From an uncultured Muribaculaceae bacterium (GTDB lineage: Bacteria; Bacteroidota; Bacteroidia; Bacteroidales; Muribaculaceae): DNA of 13,226 nucleotides. The stretch is from assembly GCA_910588065.1 (NCBI GenBank), contig CAJUPZ010000036.1, positions 1 to 13,226 of the forward strand, in the 5' to 3' direction. The position numbers and the translations under genes are program-made. This document shows, in pieces, positions 1 to 6,342 of this stretch (position 1 is the first letter of the stretch; every line of letters begins with the position of its first letter). The notes beneath the pieces were generated by a model that was not told where the DNA came from, did no database searches, and worked only from the letters and a program-made list of their open reading frames with translations.

Positions 1-51
1 GGCGCACTTTTCAGTTAGAATCTCTGGCGCACTTTTCAATTAAAATATACA
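1..51. mobile_element. Probable terminal end of an IS21-type insertion sequence (partial)
   Basis: Two 25-bp units stand in direct repeat at 1-25 and 26-50. Both begin GGCGCACTTTTCA, and the first 20 positions differ at only two places. IS21-family elements are known to carry several directly repeated copies of a short motif near each end and to finish in CA; here CA falls at 50-51. No transposase (istA/istB) is visible, so the body of the element would lie to the left of the window. The assignment rests on the repeat pattern and a remembered likeness to Bacteroidetes IS21 ends, not on a transposase gene. Confidence 0.5.
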
Positions 52-71
52 GTTTATGTCGACCTCGGCGA

Positions 72-93
72 TTAATACTCCTCTTCGTTGAAG
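72..93 (-). repeat. Displaced copy of the 3' end of a DUF2795-like gene
   Basis: On the minus strand this encodes FNEEEY and a TAA stop, the same ending as the intact DUF2795 gene at 1995-2216. The 22 bases match 1995-2016 except at two positions. Both differences are synonymous (GAG/GAA for Glu, TAT/TAC for Tyr) and the stop codon is kept, which points to coding origin. Upstream in the same frame a TGA appears at 102-104, so only the very end of a gene is left here. Confidence 0.5.
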
Positions 94-362
94 CGAAATT
101 TTCATCCATATAATCAATGAGTTAAGTGGTTTTTGATGACCGTTAGCCAAACATATTTGTCTATCTGTGTCAACACCTGTCACTTGGTCAAACAAAAACT
201 GGTGTTTTGGCAAAATATTGGCAAAATATTACCGATATTATATCTGGAGGAAGCCATGAAAGGTTTATCGTTATCGCAGTTTTATAAGTTTTGCCGGGTT
301 GGGTGATTACTTTTAATTGTGATTTTTAAGTCTAAAAGTACCCATTTGTCGAATTTATATTT

Positions 363-370
363 TATCTTTG
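363..370 (+). promoter_or_regulatory. Bacteroidetes -7 promoter element (TATCTTTG)
   Basis: An exact match to TAnnTTTG. It ends only four bases before the first ATG at 375, so transcription should begin close to 375-378. The mRNA is then either leaderless or uses the later ATG at 402. A TTTG at 345-348 could serve as the -33 element, but the spacing is shorter than usual. Confidence 0.5.
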
Positions 371-374
371 CACT

Positions 375-1835
375 ATGAAAAGCAAATTCTCCCAATCTAC
401 CATGACCATTATAGGCCGTGATGCTCCAATTGAAATACTTACGGAAGCCCTCGCTTCTTCACATTCCGAATTCATAGCCATATATGGCAGACGCAGGATA
501 GGCAAGACCTACCTTGTGAAAGAATTTATGGGAAACACTTACACATTCACCTACACGGGTGTTGAGGATTATAACACCAAGCAGCAGTTGTCGGAATTTC
601 ACCGGACATTACTGCGCTATGGACTTCCCAAATGCGGCAAACCTCAAAACTGGTTTGATGCTTTCGATATGCTTCGAACCCTTGTTGAATCTAAAAAAGG
701 ATTCCCAAAATTAGGAGGAAAGAAGGTAATCTTTATCGACGAGCTGCCATGGATGGATGCGAGAGGTTCTGATTTTGTAAAGGCACTCGGGCATTTTTGG
801 AATGATTGGGCGGCATGGACTAAGGATATAGTAATGATAATCTGTGGAAGTGCCACTTCATGGATGGTAAGGAAGGTCTTCAGCAGTAAAGGAGGTTTGT
901 ATAACCGCATAACCCGCCAGATTGAGCTAACCTCTTTTACATTAAACGAATGTGAAAAATTCAGTGCCGCCCATAAATTCAATTGGTCAAGACACCTTAT
1001 TACCGAGGCATATATGATTTTCGGTGGAGTGCCATATTATTGGACATTGATTGACCCGGCAAAAAGTTTGTCAGCAAATATAGACTTTCTGTTTTTTTCG
1101 GAAAACGCGCCCATGAAAATTGAATACCATGTGCTATTTAAGTCCATGTTCTCCGCTCCGGAAAGGTATGAATCAATAGTGAAAACTCTAATTGAAAAGA
1201 AGGGAGGAATGACGGCTAAAGAGATATCTGAAAAGTCAGGAGTCGGAATGTCGGCTAAATTTACCGAAATACTGACAAATCTCAAATTGTCCGGATTTGT
1301 TATAGAGATGCCTCAACCGACAAAAAAACAACGGGGCGTTTTATTTAAATTAGCCGACAATTTTACATTGTTTTATCATGACTTTGTTTTGAAGAAAAAA
1401 GCAAAGACTAACTATTGGGCCACACATCAGAACACTGGAACTATGAACTCATGGAGAGGTTTGGCTTTTGAGAGGGTATGCTATCGCCATATCCATCAGA
1501 TTCAAAAGGCACTTGGTGTGGGAGGTGTTTATTGCGAATACTTTGCATGGAGTGTGCCTGAGAATGAATCATATCCGGCAATGCAGATTGACATGATAAT
1601 CGACCGCGCAGACGGCATTGTCAATATCTGCGAAATGAAATTTACCAACAGTCCCTTCTCTATTTCCCCAGTCTATCTGGCTGAAATGAATTTGCGCAGA
1701 AGCCGATACCAGCAAGAAATCGCACCTAAGAAAGGGGTTCAACTCACAATGGTTGCCTCTTCTGGGCTGGCTAAGAATCCCCAGGCATCGGAAATCAACT
1801 CTGTCATCACCTTAGACGATTTATTCCAACCATAG
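375..1835 (+). CDS. DUF234-type AAA ATPase with C-terminal nuclease-like domain
   Basis: A 486-residue P-loop ATPase of the 'archaeal ATPase/DUF234' kind, common in Bacteroidales; no physiological role is established for the family. The N-terminal ATPase domain has Walker A GRRRIGKT (38-45), Walker B KVIFIDELPWMD (117-128) and a sensor-like ICGSATSWM (156-164). A winged-helix region follows at about 265-325. The C-terminal DUF234 part holds E366, D406 and E420-x-K422, spaced like the active site of PD-(D/E)XK nucleases. The length is usual for the family. Relatives usually begin close to IIGR, so the ATG at 402 (residue 10) may be the true start, also because the promoter nearly touches the first ATG. 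It is more AT-rich than the genes to the right and lies between an IS end and a duplicated gene end, so it was probably acquired. It could act in defence or DNA maintenance; that is inference. Confidence 0.85.
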   Translation: MKSKFSQSTMTIIGRDAPIEILTEALASSHSEFIAIYGRRRIGKTYLVKEFMGNTYTFTYTGVEDYNTKQQLSEFHRTLLRYGLPKCGKPQNWFDAFDMLRTLVESKKGFPKLGGKKVIFIDELPWMDARGSDFVKALGHFWNDWAAWTKDIVMIICGSATSWMVRKVFSSKGGLYNRITRQIELTSFTLNECEKFSAAHKFNWSRHLITEAYMIFGGVPYYWTLIDPAKSLSANIDFLFFSENAPMKIEYHVLFKSMFSAPERYESIVKTLIEKKGGMTAKEISEKSGVGMSAKFTEILTNLKLSGFVIEMPQPTKKQRGVLFKLADNFTLFYHDFVLKKKAKTNYWATHQNTGTMNSWRGLAFERVCYRHIHQIQKALGVGGVYCEYFAWSVPENESYPAMQIDMIIDRADGIVNICEMKFTNSPFSISPVYLAEMNLRRSRYQQEIAPKKGVQLTMVASSGLAKNPQASEINSVITLDDLFQP

Positions 1836-1917
1836 TCATTACAAGTATGCAGAGGGATAAATGCAACAATAAAACTATCAGCGAGTTGCAATGTTTATAT
1901 TTGTTTAGCCAAAACGC

Positions 1918-1966
1918 AAAAAAAATCAATCGGACAAACAAACTATACGTTGTTTATCCGATTGAT
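1918..1966 (-). terminator. Intrinsic terminator, probably bidirectional
   Basis: ATCAATCGGA (1925-1934) pairs perfectly with TCCGATTGAT (1957-1966), and the stem extends through CAAACAA/TTGTTT with one mismatch. On the minus strand the stem is followed by eight T, which ends the DUF2795 transcript 29 bases after its stop. On the plus strand the stem is followed by ATACTTTTATTT, so it may also end the ATPase transcript. Confidence 0.8.
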
Positions 1967-1994
1967 ATACTTTTATTTACAAACTGCCAGAGCC

Positions 1995-2216
1995 TTAGTA
2001 TTCCTCTTCGTTGAAGAAGAAGTCTTCTTTGCTGGGGTAGTCGGGCCAGATGTCTTCGATGCATTCGTAGGTTTCGCCTTCGTCTTCCATTTCCTGGAGG
2101 TTTTCAATCACTTCAAGTGGTGCTCCGGAGCGCATGGCGTAGTCTATGAGTTCTTCTTTTGTTGCGGGCCAGGGTGCATCTTCGAGTTTTGATGCGAGTT
2201 CAAGTGTCCAGTACAT
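1995..2216 (-). CDS. DUF2795 family small acidic protein
   Basis: A 73-residue protein of unknown function of a type I recognise as widespread and well conserved in Bacteroidales. The segment TKEELIDYAMRSGAP (about residues 19-33), followed by EVIENL, is the DUF2795 core, a short helical fold. The C-terminus is strongly acidic and ends FFFNEEEY. There is no signal peptide or membrane segment, so it should be cytoplasmic. It is transcribed alone: its own promoter lies at 2305-2312 and a strong terminator at 1918-1966. Its last 22 bases occur again, slightly diverged, at 72-93. The family name is well supported; the function is not known. Confidence 0.85.
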   Translation of the reverse strand: MYWTLELASKLEDAPWPATKEELIDYAMRSGAPLEVIENLQEMEDEGETYECIEDIWPDYPSKEDFFFNEEEY

Positions 2217-2304
2217 ATCTCTGTATATTTTTGGGGTTTGATATATGTGGGTGTATTTTGCTGTGCGTTGCCATTTTGCCGGGAGGCTGATGGCTAAGGC
2301 GGCG

Positions 2305-2334
2305 CAAAAGTAGTAAATTTCTATGGTCTAACAA
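2305..2334 (-). promoter_or_regulatory. Promoter of the DUF2795 gene
   Basis: On the minus strand TACTTTTG (2305-2312) matches the Bacteroidetes -7 element TAnnTTTG exactly, and TTG about 19 bases upstream (2332-2334) fits the -33 element. The -33 part lies inside the last codons of the adenosyltransferase gene. The predicted transcript starts near 2298, giving a leader of about 80 bases. Confidence 0.65.
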
Positions 2335-2888
2335 TCTTTAGACCAAAAAATTTCGGTGTGGTTTTCTTTTATATTGTTAAATCGTGCTATTGCGAAGAGG
2401 TAGTCGCTGAGTCGGTTGAGGTATGTAAGTGTGGACGGGTGTACGGGTATGGTGTCGGTGAGTGCCACTATGGTGCGTTCGGCGCGGCGGCAAACTGTGC
2501 GGGCAACATGGGCCTGGGCTGCTGGGAGTGTTCCGCCGGGGAGCACAAAGCTGTGTAGGCGGGGCAGGAGAGAGTCTATGCGGTCAATTTCGTGTTCGAG
2601 CGCGGTGATGTCGTCCTGAGAAATTGCCCTGGGTGGGGTGGAGGTGGTGTTTGCGGGGGTTGCGAGTGCTGTGCCGATGTCGAAGAGGCGGCATTGTATG
2701 GTATTGAGTGCGGAGTCGGTTTGGCTGTCCGGGTTCATGGCTGCTCTGACGATGCCTATGTGTGAGTTCAGTTCGTCAATGGTGCCGTATGCGTCGATTT
2801 GCGGGGAGGCTTTGCTTGCGCGGGTGCCTCCGATGAGTGATGTTGTGCCGGAGTCGCCTGTGGCGGTGTAGAGTGGGCTTTTTTTCAT
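2328..2888 (-). CDS. Cob(I)alamin / cob(I)yrinic acid a,c-diamide adenosyltransferase, PduO type
   Basis: A 186-residue cytoplasmic enzyme that transfers the 5'-deoxyadenosyl group of ATP to cob(I)alamin to make coenzyme B12. PduO-type ATP-binding residues are visible in TATGDSGTTSLIGG (8-21), with further family motifs FVLPGG (114-119), ARTVCRRAER (129-138) and YLNRLSDYLFAIAR (156-169). The length is normal. The ATG at 2886-2888 was chosen because the family starts a few residues before the TATGD motif; the frame stays open upstream to 3083, but that part is low-complexity and overlaps the HTH gene. It follows the HTH gene by 37 bases on the same strand and is probably co-transcribed. A perfect 7-bp hairpin (2325-2344) covers its stop codon but lacks a T-run. 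Adenosylcobalamin would serve mutases such as methylmalonyl-CoA mutase, which are not in this window. Confidence 0.93.
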   Translation of the reverse strand: MKKSPLYTATGDSGTTSLIGGTRASKASPQIDAYGTIDELNSHIGIVRAAMNPDSQTDSALNTIQCRLFDIGTALATPANTTSTPPRAISQDDITALEHEIDRIDSLLPRLHSFVLPGGTLPAAQAHVARTVCRRAERTIVALTDTIPVHPSTLTYLNRLSDYLFAIARFNNIKENHTEIFWSKDC

Positions 2889-2925
2889 TCCTATATTTGT
2901 CGGTGTGATGATGGGGAGCGAGGTA

Positions 2926-3144
2926 CTATTGCAGCGGGTCGAGGCGGTCGGTGTAGAGGGTGAAGAAGTTTCGTCGCAGAACGTTGCTGATTCGTAGCAG
3001 CAGCTCGGCGTCGATGCTGTCGCTGCGGAAGATTTTGTAGATGTTGGTTCGGTTGCATTGCAGCTTTGCTGCAAGCCACACAACGGAGCGATCCTGGCTT
3101 CTTAGCTCTTCCTCGATTAATTTTCCTATGAGTATCTGGGTCAT
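2926..3144 (-). CDS. Small XRE-like helix-turn-helix protein
   Basis: A 72-residue protein that is almost entirely one DNA-binding domain. Residues about 9-60 read as the five-helix XRE/lambda-repressor fold: SVVWLAAKLQCNRTNIYKIF (20-39) contains the helix-turn-helix, followed by a helix ending in LLLRISNVLRRNFF. The start at 3142-3144 was preferred to one 11 codons upstream because those codons overlap the 3' side of a terminator-like hairpin. There is no sensor domain, so any ligand or partner is unknown. It lies 37 bases upstream of the cobalamin adenosyltransferase and probably shares its transcript, but a role in B12 regulation is not shown. The TTTTTT directly before its ATG follows the stem of the structured leader at 3157-3242, so its expression may depend on read-through. 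Confidence 0.75.
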   Translation of the reverse strand: MTQILIGKLIEEELRSQDRSVVWLAAKLQCNRTNIYKIFRSDSIDAELLLRISNVLRRNFFTLYTDRLDPLQ

Positions 3145-3242
3145 AAAAAATAGTAAAAGGGCGGAACCGGAAAGCACTTATCTCCTGCCTAAGGCACCGC
3201 CAAGCGCCTGTCCTGTCAATAAATGCACCCGGTTCCGCCCTT
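3145..3242 (-). ncRNA. Structured RNA element: inverted-repeat leader or small RNA ending in a T-run
   Basis: AAGGGCGGAACCGG (3157-3170) pairs perfectly over 14 bases with CCGGTTCCGCCCTT (3229-3242), enclosing 58 bases. Read on the minus strand, the interior folds again: GCATTTAT with ATAAGTGC (one G-U pair), then AGGCGC with GTGCCT (one G-U pair). The outer stem is followed by TTTTACTATTTTTT up to the ATG of the HTH gene, so the whole looks like an attenuator or the 3' end of a stable RNA. The interior CAGGACAGGCGC resembles the 5' side of the SRP RNA core, but the conserved GGAA loop and AGCAG side are missing, so SRP RNA is not claimed. No cobalamin-riboswitch core was seen. Confidence 0.45.
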
Positions 3243-3428
3243 GTACTGGGCAGGTAATGGGATGTTTGTATTCCTCAGGGACGTTTGTCTTGGCTAATTG
3301 GCGGTTTTCCGGGCAGGGGAATTAAACTTGCGTTTTGCTATCCGTTGATGTGGGAATCTCTATTCCGCCGGATATAGTTAAATGTGTCTTGATAGGCAGG
3401 TCGCGGCGCGAATGCTCCTTGACGGTTA

Positions 3429-3436
3429 CAAAGATA
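3429..3436 (-). promoter_or_regulatory. -7 promoter element, probable start of the HTH-adenosyltransferase transcript
   Basis: TATCTTTG on the minus strand is an exact TAnnTTTG match. A TTTG lies 12 bases upstream, closer than a typical -33 element. Transcription starting near 3422 would give a leader of about 280 bases that contains the inverted-repeat structure at 3157-3242. Confidence 0.45.
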
Positions 3437-3621
3437 CGCACTTTTTTTCAAATTGGAGGGTGTTTGGGGACAAAAATATGCGATTTGCTTTTTTTTAGGC
3501 TTTTTTTTGACAGGTGGGATGGATTTGGCTTGTGCGCGGTGCAATATCGGCGCGGTGAGGCCGTTTTATATTAGCGAGCCGGTGGCTTTTTGTACCGGCA
3601 GGAACGGTTTTAAGTGAATAA

Positions 3622-3629
3622 TAGCTTTA
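3622..3629 (+). promoter_or_regulatory. Weak -7 promoter-like element before the flippase
   Basis: TAGCTTTA differs from TAnnTTTG in its last base and lies seven bases before the ATG at 3637. It is the only candidate near this start and would give an almost leaderless mRNA, so the support is weak. Confidence 0.25.
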
Positions 3630-3636
3630 TTATCAG

Positions 3637-5067
3637 ATGAGTCAGCTTCGACCCTCGGCGAGGGCATCAAGGTTTGTGCGCGACATCGGCGTGTATGCGG
3701 TGGGCAATATCGGCTCGAAGCTGATAACGTTTCTGCTGGTGCCGCTCTACACTTTTTTTATCACTGATTCTGCTGAGTTCGGCTACTATGATATGTGTAT
3801 GGCGGTGGTGTTTTGCCTTGCGCCTCTATTGAGTCTGCAGTTGCCCAACGGCGGGTTCCGTTTGCTTGTGGAGTGTGGTTCCGAGCATCGTCGCCGGGCG
3901 GTTGTTTCGTTTGTGTTGAGTGCGTTGTTGGCCAATTCATTGGTGCTGATTGCCGGGGCGGTGGTTGTAGGGCTGTTTGCAGAAGTGAGGTATCTGGGAT
4001 ATATTGTTGCTTTTGTGGTGTCGTTCGGAGCTTTTGATTCTGTGAATGAGCTTGTGAGGGGGCTGGGGCATACCAGGATGTACACGGCGGGGGCTATTCT
4101 CAGTTCGTTTTTGCTGACGCTGTTGGCTGTGCTGCTTGTCGCGGTTGCAGGGTTGGGTGTGCCGGGGCTGTTTATCACAAATATCCTTGCCCGGTTTGTG
4201 GCTATGGTTGTTGTAGGATGCAAGGCGGGTATTTTCGGCAGGTATTTGTCATTTAGGGGCATGGTGAGGTCGGTCAATGCCGAGTTGTTGCGCTATTCGT
4301 TGCCGCTTGTGCCGCTTGTTATGAGCTGGTGGGTGCTGAATAGCTGTGGAGTTTTCTTTATCAAGAGTTTTCTCGGACTGGAGGCGAATGGTGTATTTGC
4401 GGTTGTGAGCAAGTTTACGAGTGCGTTTTATGTGCTCACTTTTATTTTTTATCAGGCTTGGCAGCAAAATGCGATAATGCATTATGATTCGCCGGACCGC
4501 AACGCATTTTTCAGCAAGATTCTTAATAATTATTTCTTTTTGCTCTGCGGTCTTGCGGCGGTATATCCTTTTGCGGTGCGCTGCAATTATTTCTGGCTTG
4601 TAGGGACTGAGTATCGGGTGGGTGCGCAATATCTGTTTGCCAACACCCTGGTGATTGTCGTCTTTTCGGTTGCTGCATTTTATGAGCTTGGCTACCAATG
4701 CTCCAAGCGCACTGGCCGGTTGCTGCCGGGGGTGACGGCTGCTGCATTGGCGAATATCGTGGCTGATTATTTGCTGGTGCCCCTTTGGGGGCTTTACGGC
4801 ATTATTGCGGGCGGTTTTATTGCCTATGGTGTTTTGGCGGTGTACCGTATGGTGGACACGCGAAAGTATATGCAGGTGGAGTTCAGAGCAGCCTCTCTGC
4901 TGCCGGCCGGATTGCTGATTGGAGCCGGTGTGCTGTTCTACAGCGGAGCCGGTGTGGCATACGACTGTCTGTGCATTGCTGCTCTGGCTGTATGCTATTG
5001 GATTGCCATGCCGGCCGACCTGAAGATGTTTATGATAGGAAATCTCTTGAAAAGAAAGGTAGCGTAA
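3637..5067 (+). CDS. Wzx-like polysaccharide flippase (MATE/PST superfamily)
   Basis: A 476-residue integral membrane protein. The N-terminal region VGNIGSKLITFLLVPLYTFF (about 22-41) is typical of the oligosaccharide-lipid flippase family, in which the first helix follows a short charged cytoplasmic end. Long hydrophobic stretches run through the protein and are consistent with the usual 12-14 membrane helices. The family moves undecaprenyl-linked oligosaccharides from the inner to the outer face of the cytoplasmic membrane for capsule, O-antigen or exopolysaccharide assembly. Three glycosyltransferases follow within 3.3 kb, which supports that job, but the gene is convergent with the next one (27 bases between stops) and so is not in an operon with it. 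The coding strand is rich in G and T with many GTG, TTG and GCG codons, unlike the C-rich pckA. The substrate cannot be predicted. Confidence 0.85.
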   Translation: MSQLRPSARASRFVRDIGVYAVGNIGSKLITFLLVPLYTFFITDSAEFGYYDMCMAVVFCLAPLLSLQLPNGGFRLLVECGSEHRRRAVVSFVLSALLANSLVLIAGAVVVGLFAEVRYLGYIVAFVVSFGAFDSVNELVRGLGHTRMYTAGAILSSFLLTLLAVLLVAVAGLGVPGLFITNILARFVAMVVVGCKAGIFGRYLSFRGMVRSVNAELLRYSLPLVPLVMSWWVLNSCGVFFIKSFLGLEANGVFAVVSKFTSAFYVLTFIFYQAWQQNAIMHYDSPDRNAFFSKILNNYFFLLCGLAAVYPFAVRCNYFWLVGTEYRVGAQYLFANTLVIVVFSVAAFYELGYQCSKRTGRLLPGVTAAALANIVADYLLVPLWGLYGIIAGGFIAYGVLAVYRMVDTRKYMQVEFRAASLLPAGLLIGAGVLFYSGAGVAYDCLCIAALAVCYWIAMPADLKMFMIGNLLKRKVA

Positions 5068-5094
5068 GTTTTGGGTATATTCTTTGGGGAGATG

Positions 5095-6156
5095 TTATGA
5101 CTGTCTGCCCGTGAGCTTCCCGACTGTAGTCCTGAGATGTGTTAGATACTTGAGTGTCAGATAGCTCCCGGACATCATTGCGCGGAAATGCAATCGGTCA
5201 GGTAATGGCATCATTTGCCACGGATATTCGTGGTATATACGTTGAAGGCGTCTATCTGCCACCAGTTTCTTAACCAGCATTGCCTTCTCGTCTTCCGGCA
5301 TGTCGGATCCTATGATGTTTTTGGTGTGGGCACGAAGCGCGTTGATGGCATATCTCATAGCTCTCTTATGTTCGGAATTGTCCGGATAATGGTTGCCTAT
5401 CAGTTTCTCTATGAAGATAGAGGTATCAAGAATCTCGGATCCATATTCAGCCCTTGGCTTGCGGGTGAGAGACTCCGGATTCTTCCGGTAAAGATATAGC
5501 GGCAAGTTGACAAAAGCATATTTCCGCACATGCATCAGGTATTCAAAGTTGAATATCGCATCTTCTGAACAAATTCGTCGGTCGGGTGTAAACCTGATAC
5601 TATTGTTATCTATGATGCTGCGCAGATATATGCCAACACACGCCGACATGCTGTGATGAATATGTTGACTGCCTGGTGCAAGCGGAGGTGAGAATAGCCC
5701 CAGGACTATGCTCCGGATATCCTCCCGAGAGGAAAATGTTGATGTTTTCGACAGAATATCCGAATGGGAATAATGCGGCCGGCAGACACCGTCGGTGGTA
5801 AACTGCCTTATGCCAAACCTCGCAATATCTGCTCCGCTATGTTTTATGGTAGTTATGGCTATTTCGAGGGCCTGGGGATGCAGAATATCATCGCTGTCAA
5901 AAAACGCAACATGATTGCCGCTGGCATGTTTGAGACCCGTGTTGCGTGCCGCCGACAATCCGGCATTTCTTTGTTCGAAGTATTTAAAGCGAGAATCGGC
6001 AGAAGCATATTTGCGAGCTATTGTATCTGAATTGTCTGTGGAGCCGTCATTGACCATGATAACCTCAAAGTCCGAGAATGTCTGGCTGCGCAATGAGTCG
6101 AGCCCCTGCTTAAGAAAATCAGCAACATTGTAGATGGGAACAATTACAGATATCAT
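5095..6156 (-). CDS. Glycosyltransferase family 2
   Basis: A 353-residue GT-A-fold glycosyltransferase that moves a sugar from a nucleotide-sugar donor to a growing polysaccharide or lipid-linked acceptor on the cytoplasmic side. The catalytic domain is in the first 100-120 residues: IVPIYN (5-10), NDGSTD (36-41) for nucleotide binding, GLSAARNTG (66-74), and FDSDD (86-90) as the metal-binding DXD-type motif. The remaining 230 residues are a basic, helix-rich C-terminal region without membrane segments, common in capsule-type GT2 enzymes. It is convergent with the flippase and divergent from the GT4 gene; the 186-bp gap to the GT4 start holds promoters for at least one of them. The donor and acceptor sugars are not predictable. 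The start ATG at 6154-6156 fits the family N-terminus. Confidence 0.88.
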   Translation of the reverse strand: MISVIVPIYNVADFLKQGLDSLRSQTFSDFEVIMVNDGSTDNSDTIARKYASADSRFKYFEQRNAGLSAARNTGLKHASGNHVAFFDSDDILHPQALEIAITTIKHSGADIARFGIRQFTTDGVCRPHYSHSDILSKTSTFSSREDIRSIVLGLFSPPLAPGSQHIHHSMSACVGIYLRSIIDNNSIRFTPDRRICSEDAIFNFEYLMHVRKYAFVNLPLYLYRKNPESLTRKPRAEYGSEILDTSIFIEKLIGNHYPDNSEHKRAMRYAINALRAHTKNIIGSDMPEDEKAMLVKKLVADRRLQRIYHEYPWQMMPLPDRLHFRAMMSGSYLTLKYLTHLRTTVGKLTGRQS

Positions 6157-6283
6157 TATGCTTTGGATTGATGTATTGCGTACGAATGTTGTCAGTTTCG
6201 AAACATTTCTGCAGATAAAAACGCTACAATGAGCGGATTTATTGTTTTTTTAGGCTCGGTATCGACATTTGCCGATAAAAAAC

Positions 6284-6291
6284 TAACTTTG
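6284..6291 (+). promoter_or_regulatory. -7 promoter element of the GT4 glycosyltransferase gene
   Basis: TAACTTTG matches TAnnTTTG exactly, 51 bases before the proposed TTG start at 6343. A TTTG lies 12 bases upstream, shorter than the usual distance to a -33 element. No equally clear element was found for the divergent GT2 gene. Confidence 0.5.
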
Positions 6292-6342
6292 TAGCATGGT
6301 TGCAAACGCCGCATATTAGTAATTGACTTAAATCCACGCCCC

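Larger units (their letters stand above)
52..374. other. Gene-poor stretch with a displaced gene end, short repeats and a 16-codon ORF
   Basis: No convincing gene is present. It contains a minus-strand copy of the last codons of a DUF2795-like gene (72-93, listed separately) and an 11-bp tandem duplication, two copies of GGCAAAATATT near 209-230. A 16-codon open frame at 256-306 (+) begins MKGLSLSQ and is preceded by a clear GGAGG at 246-250. That is unusual in Bacteroidetes, where Shine-Dalgarno sequences are rare, so this peptide may be foreign or a gene remnant. The promoter of the following ATPase lies at the right end. The stretch is AT-rich. Confidence 0.5.
3243..3636. other. Intergenic region with leader of the HTH-adenosyltransferase unit and flippase upstream region
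   Basis: No gene is supported. The left two thirds would be the transcribed leader (minus strand) from the promoter at 3429-3436 to the structured element at 3157-3242, about 180 bases with no recognised riboswitch class. A GCCGGT/ACCGGC hairpin sits at 3578-3599, without a T-run on either side. The right end carries a near-match to a -7 element for the flippase. Confidence 0.4.

Noticed and set aside
209..230. 11-bp tandem repeat considered as a CRISPR or iteron array
   Set aside because: Only two adjacent copies with no spacers and no replication or cas gene nearby.
1950..2192. 80-codon plus-strand frame opposite the DUF2795 gene
   Set aside because: Phe/Val-rich mirror of an acidic, Glu-rich gene; a standard antisense shadow.
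2889..3083. Upstream extension of the adenosyltransferase frame
   Set aside because: The extra residues are Ser/Thr/Cys-rich low complexity, overlap the HTH gene in another frame, and the family starts at the ATG at 2888.
3145..3242. SRP RNA (ffs) as the identity of the inverted-repeat RNA
   Set aside because: Length, closing stem and CAGGnCAGG fit loosely, but the near-invariant GGAA loop and AGCAG side of the Ffh-binding core are missing.
3243..3428. Cobalamin riboswitch in the leader of the adenosyltransferase unit
   Set aside because: Searched by eye for the B12-box and GCCACTG-type core on the minus strand; neither is present.
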